From assembly GCF_004362515.1 (NCBI RefSeq), contig NZ_SNXU01000001.1:1-64000 (forward strand): DNA of 64,000 nt, written 5' to 3'. Below the pieces are notes generated by a model, which ran no database searches, was not told the origin of the DNA, and was given only the letters and a program-made list of their open reading frames with translations. The DNA is from Actinokineospora alba. Lineage in GTDB: Bacteria; Actinomycetota; Actinomycetes; Mycobacteriales; Pseudonocardiaceae. How positions within the stretch are numbered: the first letter of the stretch is position 1; the number at the start of each line of letters is the position of its first letter. This document shows, piece by piece, positions 8,291 through 15,985 of the stretch. The translations under genes were made by a program, and so were the position numbers.

Positions 8291-8624
8291 TGGGATCGGC
8301 CCCTTGCGTTTGAGGGTGCTAGGGCCCGACCCCTTGCGTTCAGCGGGTGCTGGGCTCGACCCCATGCGCTCAGGGGTGCTGGAACCGGGCCCTTGCGTTC
8401 AGCGGTGCCGGGATCGACCCCATGCGCTCAGGGTGCTGGACTGGCCCCCGCATCAGCGGCGCCGGGCCCGACCCAATGCGTTCACGGTGCTGGGACTGGC
8501 CCCGCATTCAGGGGTGTCGAGCCCGACCCCACGCGCTCAGCGGTGCCGGGCCTGGGCCCTTGCGTTCAGCGGCGCCGGGCCCGACCCCACGCGTTCACGG
8601 TGCTGGGACCAGCCCCTCACGTTC
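8291..8624. repeat. Degenerate ~29-bp tandem repeat, about 12 copies
   Basis: Twelve imperfect units of 26-30 bp follow each other without spacers. The rough consensus is GGGCCCGACCCCATGCG then TTCAGCGGTGCT; alternate units carry CTTGCG, CATGCG or CACGCG. It is not a CRISPR array because no unique spacers separate the units. No credible gene lies here. The remaining bases to 8703 show nothing recognisable. Confidence 0.8.
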
Positions 8625-8703
8625 TAGTGGCTGGGGATGGTGATCGCCGCCGACCACGCGGGCGCGGTGGTGGGTCGGGGGCTGCAGCGCTGATCGCGGT
8701 GTG

Positions 8704-9756
8704 TCAGGAGTCGGTGGTGGTGTTTCCGTTGCTGTCGGGGCGGTTGCCGAACTTGCTGAAGACCTTGCCTGCCGCGTCCGACATGGCGTCGCCTACGCCG
8801 TTGAGGATTTTGAACAGTGGGTCCGAGGACTCGTTGAAGGAGTCCTTGTAGGACTTCGCGGCGGTGCGGAGGTCGTCGGTGAAAGCGGAGGAGGGGTTGT
8901 CGTCGTCGCGGCGGGCGTAGGTGCCTGCGAGGATGGCGCGGTATTCCTCCGAGGCGGCCCACTTCTGCAACTGGGCGGCGCGGACTACGGCGAAGGGGTG
9001 GCTCATGCCCTCGACGCTGCGGAGCTTGTGGATGCTGTCGCGGATGTCGTCGACTTCCTCGTACTCCTTCGCCTGCTGCAGGAAGGACGGGATGTCGATC
9101 TGCGTCAGGTCGGTGCCGCCCGCCAGGTAGACGTGGGTGCGCAGGGCGGCCGCCGGGTCTTGGGCACACAGCAGGCCCGCGCGGTCGCAGGTCAGTTCGG
9201 CCTTGCGGAACCACTCGCGCAGGGCGGCGATCGCCGCGCGCAGGGCCAGGGCGCCCGCGGGGATGAAGGCGATCGTCATCTGCAGGTGGAGCAGCCGCAG
9301 CAGCAGCGTGCGCAGGACGGCGTGGCCGGACAGCACATGGCCCATCTCATGGCCGATGACGAACCGCAGGCTCTCGGTGTCGAGGGCCTCCACCAGGCCC
9401 GTCGTCAGGACGATGAACGGCTCGTCGATGCCCACGGTCATCGCGTTGGCGACCGGGTTGCGCTCGACGTAGACCTTGGGGACCACATCAAGGTCGAGGG
9501 TCTCGGCGCACTCGACGACCAGCTGGTGGATCTTCGGGTACTGCTTCTCCCCCACCCGGATCGCCGACGCGAGGGCCAGCAGCCGCTCGCCGCGCTCGCT
9601 GAACAGGCCGGAGACCGCCTTGAGCACCTCGGACACACCCGGGATGGCGCGCAGGCCGGCCATCGCGCCGCGGTCGGCCGGGTGTTCGTAGGCGCGCGGG
9701 CTGATCCGCGGGAACCGCACGCGCGTGGTCGAGCGCGAGACCTCGTTGTCCGTCAC
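8704..9756 (-). CDS. M48 family zinc metallopeptidase
   Basis: A 350-residue M48/HtpX-like metalloprotease with the zinc motif HEMGH at residues 136-140; a downstream glutamate in RKAELTCDRAG is the expected third ligand. Hydrophobic stretches at about 155-180 suggest one or two membrane passes, while the C-terminal 100 residues are hydrophilic with a disordered Asn/Ser/Thr-rich tail. M48 proteins degrade misfolded membrane proteins or process exported ones; the substrate here is unknown. It is convergent with the YnfA-like gene across the repeat region and divergent from the PEBP gene. Confidence 0.88.
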   Translation of the reverse strand: MTDNEVSRSTTRVRFPRISPRAYEHPADRGAMAGLRAIPGVSEVLKAVSGLFSERGERLLALASAIRVGEKQYPKIHQLVVECAETLDLDVVPKVYVERNPVANAMTVGIDEPFIVLTTGLVEALDTESLRFVIGHEMGHVLSGHAVLRTLLLRLLHLQMTIAFIPAGALALRAAIAALREWFRKAELTCDRAGLLCAQDPAAALRTHVYLAGGTDLTQIDIPSFLQQAKEYEEVDDIRDSIHKLRSVEGMSHPFAVVRAAQLQKWAASEEYRAILAGTYARRDDDNPSSAFTDDLRTAAKSYKDSFNESSDPLFKILNGVGDAMSDAAGKVFSKFGNRPDSNGNTTTDS

Positions 9757-9884
9757 TTTCGTTCCTCCCCTGGGTGTGTTCCGGACCCACAGTAGGCCGA
9801 TTCGGCTGAGAGCGTCGTCGTTTGTCCACAGGCACTAACCTTCGGAGCGCAAAGCACCGGCAAGCTCGCGGAGGATTGAAGACG

Positions 9885-10421
9885 ATGAGCCTGGAACGCC
9901 CTGTCGCACCCGACCCGTACGCGCTGCTGCCGCGAACCGAGTCGTTCACCGTGACGTCCGAGGACGTCCGTGACGGCGAGAAGGTCGCACTCAAGCACGT
10001 CTACGGCGGAGCGGGCGGCGACAACGTCTCCCCGCACCTGGCCTGGAGCGGCGCGCCGGAAGGCACCAAGAGTTTCGTGGTGACCTGCTTCGACCCCGAT
10101 GCCCCGATCCCCGGCGGCTTCTGGCACTGGATCGCGGTCAACATCCCGGCGTCGATCACCGAGCTGGCCGCGGGCGCGGGCGCGCGGGACGAGACGCTGC
10201 CCGAGGGCGCTTTCCACGTCCGCAACGACTTCAGCACGCGCGACTACGCGGGCTCGGCGCCGCCCGAGGGCGACCAGGATCACCGCTACTACTTCGTCGT
10301 GCACGCCGTGGACGTCGAGAAGCTCGACGTCGACGAGAACAGCAGCGCGGCGGTGGTGAGCTTCAACCTGGCGTTCCACACGCTGGGCCGAGCCATCATC
10401 ACCCCCACCTACCGGCACTAG
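9885..10421 (+). CDS. YbhB/YbcL family (PEBP-like) protein
   Basis: A 178-residue phosphatidylethanolamine-binding-protein-like protein. The anion-binding site is marked by VTCFDPDAPIPGGFWHWIAVNIP (DPDAP and HWIAVNI motifs) at about residues 66-88 and the later DHRYYFVVHAVD. No signal peptide is present, so it is cytoplasmic. Biochemical role in bacteria is unclear. The ATG at 9885 was preferred over an upstream in-frame codon because GGAGG lies ten bases before it and the family starts here. The mycothione reductase gene follows after 18 bases. Confidence 0.88.
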   Translation: MSLERPVAPDPYALLPRTESFTVTSEDVRDGEKVALKHVYGGAGGDNVSPHLAWSGAPEGTKSFVVTCFDPDAPIPGGFWHWIAVNIPASITELAAGAGARDETLPEGAFHVRNDFSTRDYAGSAPPEGDQDHRYYFVVHAVDVEKLDVDENSSAAVVSFNLAFHTLGRAIITPTYRH

Positions 10422-10439
10422 CGCCACCAGGCGAGGTCG

Positions 10440-11837
10440 ATGGGGTTTGATGGGAATGTGCGCCACTTCGATCTGATCATCATCGGGACCGGTTCCGGCA
10501 ACTCCCTGCTCGACCCCAGGTTCGCGGACCTGGACGTCGCCATGGTCGAGCGCGGGGTGTTCGGCGGGACCTGCATCAACGTCGGGTGCATCCCGACGAA
10601 GATGTTCGTCCACGCCGCCGACCTCGCCGCGACGCCGAAGGCCGCCGCACGGCTGGGGGTCGACGAGACGCTCGACGGCGTGCGCTGGCCCGAGATCCGC
10701 GACCGGATCTTCGGGCGCATCGACCCGATCGCGGTGGGCGGCAAGGCGTACCGCGAAGAGCACCCCGACAACGCGAACGTGACGCTCTACACGGGCGACG
10801 CGCGGTTTGTGGGCGAGCGGCGGTTGGAGATCGACGGCCAGGAGACCATCACCGCGGACCGGATCGTGCTCGCCGCAGGCGGCAGGCCGGTGGTCCCCGC
10901 GATCGAGGGCATCGACGACGTCGAGTTCCACACCAGCGACACGGTGATGCGACTCGACGAGCTGCCCGCGCGCATGGTGATCCTGGGTGGCGGGTTCATC
11001 GCCGCCGAGTTCGCGCACGTGTTCTCGTCATTCGGTGTCGAGGTGACCGTGGTGGTCCGCTCCGGGGCCCTGCTGCGCCGGGAGGACCGCGACATCAGCG
11101 CCCGGTTCACCGAGCTGGCACGGGCCCGCTGGGACGTCCGGCTCGACCGCAAGATCGAGCGCGTGGAGCGTTCGGGCGACGGTGTGCGGGTCCGGCTGGT
11201 GGGTGACGAGGTGATCGACACCGACGTGCTGCTCGTCGCCGCGGGTCGCACGCCGAACTCCGACCAGCTCGACGTCGCCGCGGGCGGCATCAAGGTCGAC
11301 GACCACGGCTACGTCGTGGTCGACGAGTTCCAGCGGGCGAGCGCCGAGGGCGTGTGGGCGCTGGGCGACATCTGCTCGCCGTGGGAACTCAAGCACGTGG
11401 CGAACCACGAGGCGCGGGTCGTGCAACACAACCTGCTCAACCCGGACAAGCCGCTGGCCGCCGACCACCGGTTCGTCCCGCACGCCGTGTTCACCTCGCC
11501 CCAGATCGCCTCGGTCGGGCTCACGGAGCAGGAGGCCCAGCGCCAGGGCGTCGACTATGTGACGGCCACCCAGGAGTACGCGGGGATCGCGTACGGCTGG
11601 GCGATGGAGGACACCACTGGTTTCGCGAAGCTGCTGGCCGACCCGAAGACCGGGCAGTTGATCGGCGCCCACATCATCGGCCCGCAGGCGTCCACGGTCA
11701 TCCAGCCGGTCATCCAGGCCATGAGTTTCGGGCTCGACGCGCGGGCCATGGCGCAGGGTCAGTACTGGATTCACCCGGCCATGCCGGAGCTGATCGAGAA
11801 CGCGCTGCTCAAGCTCCCACTGGAGATGGGACACTGA
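10440..11837 (+). CDS. mtr: Mycothione reductase
   Basis: A 465-residue FAD/NADPH disulphide reductase that returns mycothione to mycothiol, the low-molecular-weight thiol of actinobacteria. It shows the FAD motif IIGTGSGNS near the N-terminus, the redox pair Cys45/Cys50 in GGTCINVGCIPTKM, the second Rossmann fold VILGGGFIAAEFA, the FAD-ribose motif VWALGDICSP, and the C-terminal dimer motif QYWIHPAMPELIEN with the catalytic His-Glu pair. IPTKMF after the second cysteine separates it from lipoamide dehydrogenases. A GTG at 10458 giving VRHFDLIIIG is an alternative start. Confidence 0.93.
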   Translation: MGFDGNVRHFDLIIIGTGSGNSLLDPRFADLDVAMVERGVFGGTCINVGCIPTKMFVHAADLAATPKAAARLGVDETLDGVRWPEIRDRIFGRIDPIAVGGKAYREEHPDNANVTLYTGDARFVGERRLEIDGQETITADRIVLAAGGRPVVPAIEGIDDVEFHTSDTVMRLDELPARMVILGGGFIAAEFAHVFSSFGVEVTVVVRSGALLRREDRDISARFTELARARWDVRLDRKIERVERSGDGVRVRLVGDEVIDTDVLLVAAGRTPNSDQLDVAAGGIKVDDHGYVVVDEFQRASAEGVWALGDICSPWELKHVANHEARVVQHNLLNPDKPLAADHRFVPHAVFTSPQIASVGLTEQEAQRQGVDYVTATQEYAGIAYGWAMEDTTGFAKLLADPKTGQLIGAHIIGPQASTVIQPVIQAMSFGLDARAMAQGQYWIHPAMPELIENALLKLPLEMGH

Positions 11838-11869
11838 TCCCGACCGATGTGGGATGGCAGGACGAGAGG

Positions 11870-12553
11870 ATGAGCGCGGTGCCGTTGGCGACGACTCGGC
11901 GAGCCGGTCTGGTGGACCAGGTGATCGAGCAGATGCGCACGGCGATCGCGAACGCCGAATGGAAGGTGGGCGAGCGCATCCCCACCGAGCCCGAGCTGGT
12001 CACCGCCCTGGGCGTCGGCCGGAACACGGTCCGGGAAGCCGTTCGGGCGCTGTCCCACGCGGGTCTGCTGGAGGTCCGTCAGGGCGACGGCACGTTCGTC
12101 CGGGCGACCAGCGAGTTCTCCGGCGCCGTCCGCCGGTTGGCGGGCACCGAGCTGCGGGATGTCCTGCAGGTCAGGCGCACCTTGGAGGTCGAGGGTGCCC
12201 GGCTCGCGGCGAGCAGTCGGACGGACGCGGAACTGGCTGAGCTGACCACGCTGCTCGACGCGCGCGAGCGGGCGATGGAGGCGAAGGACTACGAGGTGGG
12301 CGTCGACAAGGACGCGGCTTTCCACCTCGCGGTGGTCCGGTGCTCGCACAACCAGCTGCTGGCGGAGCTGTACCAGGGGCTGACGGAGGTCGTGCGCGCC
12401 TCGGTGGCGAGCACGGTCCGCACCACGCCGAGCAAGGCGAACGTCGACCACCGCCAGCTGCTCAACGCCATCCGCGACCAGGACGCGGACCGCGCGGCGT
12501 CCGAGGCAGCAGGCTTCCTCGACGAACTCCTAGCCAACCTCGACACCCCCTAG
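11870..12553 (+). CDS. FadR-subfamily GntR transcriptional regulator
   Basis: A 227-residue regulator with an N-terminal winged helix (about 10-75: DQVIEQMRTAIANAEWKVGERIPTEPEL in pieces, then GVGRNTVREAVRALSHAGLL) and an alpha-helical FCD ligand-binding domain. The FCD metal-site residues are suggested by DKDAAFHLAVV, H in RCSHNQL and NVDHRQLLNAI. The ATG at 11870 has GAGAGG close upstream. It lies 32 bases after mtr on the same strand and may share its transcript. The regulated genes and ligand cannot be told from sequence. Confidence 0.88.
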   Translation: MSAVPLATTRRAGLVDQVIEQMRTAIANAEWKVGERIPTEPELVTALGVGRNTVREAVRALSHAGLLEVRQGDGTFVRATSEFSGAVRRLAGTELRDVLQVRRTLEVEGARLAASSRTDAELAELTTLLDARERAMEAKDYEVGVDKDAAFHLAVVRCSHNQLLAELYQGLTEVVRASVASTVRTTPSKANVDHRQLLNAIRDQDADRAASEAAGFLDELLANLDTP

Positions 12554-12563
12554 CCCCACAAAT

Positions 12564-12848
12564 CGCGAGTCGCCCCTCCAGGCAAGTGAGTCGCCCCTCC
12601 AGGCGAATGAGTTCAACACTCAAGACCAATCCGAGCCTCGGCACCCTGAGCTCGCCGGCCATGCCATATCCGCTCATGCCCGTGCCCAATGCGCACTCGC
12701 CAGCCGGAATGTCGAACTCGCTTGCCTGAACGTCGAACTCGCTCGCCGGAATGTCGAACTCGCTTGCCTGAACGTCGCACTCGCTTGCCTGAACGTCGAA
12801 CTCGCTTGCCTGGAGGGGCGACTCGTTTGCCTGGAGGGGCGACTCGCG
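12564..12848. repeat. 21-bp repeat family arranged as a long inverted array
   Basis: On the left, three head-to-tail units (from 12566, 12587 and 12608) read GAGTCGCCCCTCCAGGCAA or a degenerate form. On the right, about seven units run in the opposite direction from 12848 back to about 12695, changing from the CGCCCCTCC type to GAGTTCGACGTTCAGGCAAGC and GAGTTCGACATTCCGGCGAGC types. Bases 12564-12585 pair perfectly with 12827-12848, and pairing continues for another 17 of 19 bases. The centre (12630-12690) is unrelated. It fills the gap between convergent genes (FadR and cobQ). Confidence 0.85.
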
Positions 12849-12850
12849 GG

Positions 12851-14371
12851 TTAGGGGGCGCCGGGGGGGATGAAGGGGAGGCCGGCAGGTGGTCCCTGGT
12901 CGATCAAGCGGCGGATGGCGGTGGTGTCGAGGTGGTTTTCGACCAGGTCGCCGAGGATGTCGAGTTGGGTGGCGCGGGCGGTGGCGAACGAGGTGTCCGA
13001 GGCGGGCTTGAAGCCGTCGCGGCCCGCCCATTCGGCCGCCCAGCGCAGGATCGCGCGGCGAGGGGCGTCGTTCTCCAGGAGGCCGTGCCAGTGGGTGCCG
13101 AGGATGGCGCCGTCGACGACGCCCTCCGTGGACCCGTCGGGCAGCATCACCAGGCCCTCGTGTTCGGACCTGGTGACCCGGCCGTGGTGGATCTCGTAGC
13201 CGACCGCCGGTTCGCCGAAGACCGTCCCCTGTGGACGGGTCAGGACCTTCTCCGCGGCGAATTCCACGTCCATGTCCAGCAGCCCCAACGCCTCCACGAC
13301 GCCCGCGCCTGACTCGACGCGGTCGTTGATGCTCGCGCCGAGCATCTGGAAGCCACCGCAGACGCCGACCACCGGCAGGCCGCGTCGGGCGTGCGCCATG
13401 ACGGCGTCGGCCAGGCCGGTACGACGGAGCCAGTGCAGATCGTCCACTGTGGACTTCGAGCCGGGGAGCACGACCAGGTCGGCGTCGGCGAGCCGGGACG
13501 GCTCGGTGACGAACCGGACCGAGACACCGGGTTCGCAGGCCAACGCCTCGACGTCGGTCGCGTTCGAGATACGCGGAAGCCGGACGACGGCCACACGGAG
13601 CCACTGGGTGCCGACCGGTGGCGCGGGTCGGCCGACGACACCGTCAGCGGCGTAGGACAGCGAGTCCTCCGCGTCCAGCCAGAGGTCTTCACACCACGGG
13701 ACAACACCCAGGACATCGCGACCGGTCAGGGAGTGCAACTGGCGCAGACCCGGCTCCAGCAACGCCGGGTCGCCGCGGAACTTGTTGATGACGAAGCCGG
13801 AGATCAGGGCTTGGTCCGCCGGGTCGAGCAGGGCCAGGGTGCCGAAGAGGTGAGCGAAGACACCACCGCGGTCGATGTCGCCGACGACCAGGACCGGCAG
13901 GTTCGCCGCCCGGGCCAGGCCCATGTTGGCGATGTCGCTGGCCCGCAGGTTGATCTCCGTGGGCGAGCCCGCGCCTTCGCAGACGACGACTTCGTAGTCC
14001 GAGCGCAGGTCGGCGAGAGTCGCCAGGACGGTCTCCATCAGCTCGCTCTTGCGCGCGCGATACGACAGCGCGGTAGTGACGCCCACCGGCTTGCCCAGGA
14101 CCACGACCTGCGAACTGCGGTCGGACCCCGGCTTGAGCAGCACCGGGTTGAAGCGGACGCTCGGCTCGATCCCGCACGCCGCCGCCTGCAGCGCCTGGGC
14201 CCGGCCGATCTCGCCGCCGTCGGGGGTGACCATCGAGTTGTTCGACATGTTCTGCGCCTTGAACGGCGCCACCCGCACCCCGGACCGGGCCAACCATCGG
14301 CACAGACCCGCCACGAGGACGCTCTTGCCCGCGTCCGAGGTCGTCCCCGCGACCAACAACGCTCCGGACAT
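12851..14371 (-). CDS. cobQ: Cobyric acid synthase (glutamine-hydrolysing)
   Basis: A 506-residue CobQ that amidates four carboxyl side chains of adenosylcobyrinic acid a,c-diamide using glutamine and ATP. The N-terminal P-loop-like domain begins LLVAGTTSDAGKSVLVAGL and continues with the CobQ-specific VAPFKAQNMSNNSMVT. The C-terminal class I glutamine amidotransferase domain has its nucleophilic cysteine in VGVCGGFQMLG and the histidine in GTHWHGLLEND. No other cobalamin gene is adjacent, and no cobalamin riboswitch was recognised in the 49-base gap upstream. It is divergent from a hydrolase gene. Confidence 0.93.
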   Translation of the reverse strand: MSGALLVAGTTSDAGKSVLVAGLCRWLARSGVRVAPFKAQNMSNNSMVTPDGGEIGRAQALQAAACGIEPSVRFNPVLLKPGSDRSSQVVVLGKPVGVTTALSYRARKSELMETVLATLADLRSDYEVVVCEGAGSPTEINLRASDIANMGLARAANLPVLVVGDIDRGGVFAHLFGTLALLDPADQALISGFVINKFRGDPALLEPGLRQLHSLTGRDVLGVVPWCEDLWLDAEDSLSYAADGVVGRPAPPVGTQWLRVAVVRLPRISNATDVEALACEPGVSVRFVTEPSRLADADLVVLPGSKSTVDDLHWLRRTGLADAVMAHARRGLPVVGVCGGFQMLGASINDRVESGAGVVEALGLLDMDVEFAAEKVLTRPQGTVFGEPAVGYEIHHGRVTRSEHEGLVMLPDGSTEGVVDGAILGTHWHGLLENDAPRRAILRWAAEWAGRDGFKPASDTSFATARATQLDILGDLVENHLDTTAIRRLIDQGPPAGLPFIPPGAP

Positions 14372-14420
14372 TCGACCGTCCCCTCACCTTTCGTCGGGCC
14401 AGGCTGCCATCATCCCCGTT

Positions 14421-15110
14421 ATGCCCGCCGCACCCGTCACCGCCGTCCTGGTGCACAGCCCGTTCCTCGGGCCCGCCAGCCTGCGTCCGCTCGCCGACGC
14501 ACTCGCCGCTCTCGGGCACCCCGCGGTCCTGCTGGACCTGCGCCTCAGCGTCGTCGCCTCCCCCGTCCACCAGCGGCTCATCGGCGCGTTCGCCGACGCC
14601 CTGTCCGACGTGCCGCTCACCGGACCGGTGGTCCTGGTGGGCCACAGCGCCGCCGGGCCGCTGCTGCCCGCGTTCGCCGAGGACCTGGAGGACGCCGTCG
14701 CGGGTCTGGTCTACCTCGACGCGGGCCTGCCGACGCCGGGTCAGAGCTGGCGCGAGACGGTGGCCCCCGAGGTCTACGACGGGCTGTACAAGATCAGCCG
14801 CAACGGCAGGCTCCCCCGCTGGCCGGACTGGTTCGACGCCGACCCGCTGCCCGACCTGGTCCACGACGAGGCGCTGCGCGCGGAGATCGCCGACGAGGCC
14901 CCCGAGGTGCCGATCGCGTTCCTCAAGGAGGCGCGGCCGAGCGTGGAGTGGTCCGGCCCGTCGAGCTACGTCTGCCTGTCGGAGGCCTACGTCGGCGAGT
15001 TGGCCCAGGCGCGCGAGTCGGGCTGGCCGACCCGCGTGCTCGACTCGCACCACCTGGCCCCGGCGACCGATCCGGGACCGGTCGCCGCGGCCGTCCTAGA
15101 GGTGCTCTAA
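14421..15110 (+). CDS. Alpha/beta hydrolase family protein
   Basis: A 229-residue alpha/beta-hydrolase-like protein. The nucleophile elbow is GHSAAG at about residues 75-80 (VVLVGHSAAGPLLP), and the oxyanion region is VHSPFLGPASL near the N-terminus. A catalytic histidine could be in SHHLAPATDP close to the C-terminus; an acid residue is not obvious. Substrate unknown. The ATG at 14421 starts right before the first beta strand and gives the family's usual length. Its stop overlaps the stop of map by four bases in convergent orientation. Confidence 0.8.
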   Translation: MPAAPVTAVLVHSPFLGPASLRPLADALAALGHPAVLLDLRLSVVASPVHQRLIGAFADALSDVPLTGPVVLVGHSAAGPLLPAFAEDLEDAVAGLVYLDAGLPTPGQSWRETVAPEVYDGLYKISRNGRLPRWPDWFDADPLPDLVHDEALRAEIADEAPEVPIAFLKEARPSVEWSGPSSYVCLSEAYVGELAQARESGWPTRVLDSHHLAPATDPGPVAAAVLEVL

Positions 15111-15964
15111 GGGAGCGTGAGGATCTCGGAGCCGGTGTCGGTGACGACGATGGTGTGCTCGAACTGGGCGGTCCAGCTCTTGTCCTTGGTCGTGACCGTC
15201 CAGTCGTCGTCCCAGATGTCGTAGTCGATGCCGCCGAGGGTGATCATCGGCTCGATCGTGAACGTCATGCCGGGCTCGATCATCGTGGTGACCGTGGGCT
15301 CCTCGTAGTGCAGGATCACCAGTCCACTGTGGAACGACGTGCCGATGCCGTGGCCGGTGAAGTCGCGCACCACGCCGTAGCCGAACCGCTTGGCGTAGGC
15401 CTCGATGACGCGGCCGATCACGTTGATCGCGCGACCCGGCCGCACGGCCTTGATCGCGCGCATCGTGGCCTCGTGGGTGCGCTCGACGAGCAGCCGGGCC
15501 TCCTCGGCAACCTCGCCCGCGAGGAACGTCGCGTTGGTGTCGCCGTGGACACCGCCGATGAACGCGGTGACGTCGATGTTGACGATGTCGCCGTCCTCGA
15601 TCACCGTCGAGTCGGGGATGCCGTGGCAGATGACCTCGTTGAGCGAGACGCAGCAGGACTTCGGGAAGCCGCGGTAGCCCAGGGTCGACGGGTAGGCGTG
15701 GTGGTCGAGCAGGAACTCGTGCACGACCGCGTCGACGTCGTCGGTGGTCGCGCCCGGCTTGACGGCCTTGCCGCCCTCCTGCAGCGCCTGCGCGGCGATC
15801 CGCCCGGCCACCCGCATCGCCTCGACGATCTCCGGCGGCTGCACCCACGGGTCGGTGTTCTTCCGGGGCGCGGGCCGGTCGACGTACTCGGGACGGGCGA
15901 TGGTGGAGGGCACGACGCGACGAGGCGACTGCTCTCCCGGCTTCAGTGGAGCACGCACAGACAT
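15107..15964 (-). CDS. map: Type I methionine aminopeptidase
   Basis: A 285-residue methionine aminopeptidase that removes the initiator methionine from nascent proteins. Metal-site residues are recognisable in DGDIVNIDVTAFIGGVHGDTNATF (two aspartates), GHGIGTSFH (histidine), IEPGMTFTIEPM and the C-terminal QFEHTIVVT (glutamates). The roughly 40-residue N-terminal extension ending in YVDRPAPRKNTDPWVQPPE is typical of the actinobacterial MapB type with an SH3-binding-like proline-rich tail. It heads the conserved block that continues into the penicillin-binding protein, GNAT, ispG, rip1 and dxr. Confidence 0.95.
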   Translation of the reverse strand: MSVRAPLKPGEQSPRRVVPSTIARPEYVDRPAPRKNTDPWVQPPEIVEAMRVAGRIAAQALQEGGKAVKPGATTDDVDAVVHEFLLDHHAYPSTLGYRGFPKSCCVSLNEVICHGIPDSTVIEDGDIVNIDVTAFIGGVHGDTNATFLAGEVAEEARLLVERTHEATMRAIKAVRPGRAINVIGRVIEAYAKRFGYGVVRDFTGHGIGTSFHSGLVILHYEEPTVTTMIEPGMTFTIEPMITLGGIDYDIWDDDWTVTTKDKSWTAQFEHTIVVTDTGSEILTLP

Positions 15965-15985
15965 GACTACCAGCCTACGACCCGC

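Noticed and set aside
8291..8624. CRISPR array
   Set aside because: The ~29-bp units follow each other directly without spacers and are strongly diverged.
12689..12850. Possible CRISPR array or repeat-encoded peptide (ASEFDVQ-like)
   Set aside because: Units are contiguous with no unique spacers, and no cas gene is in the window; the peptide arises from a 21-bp DNA repeat.
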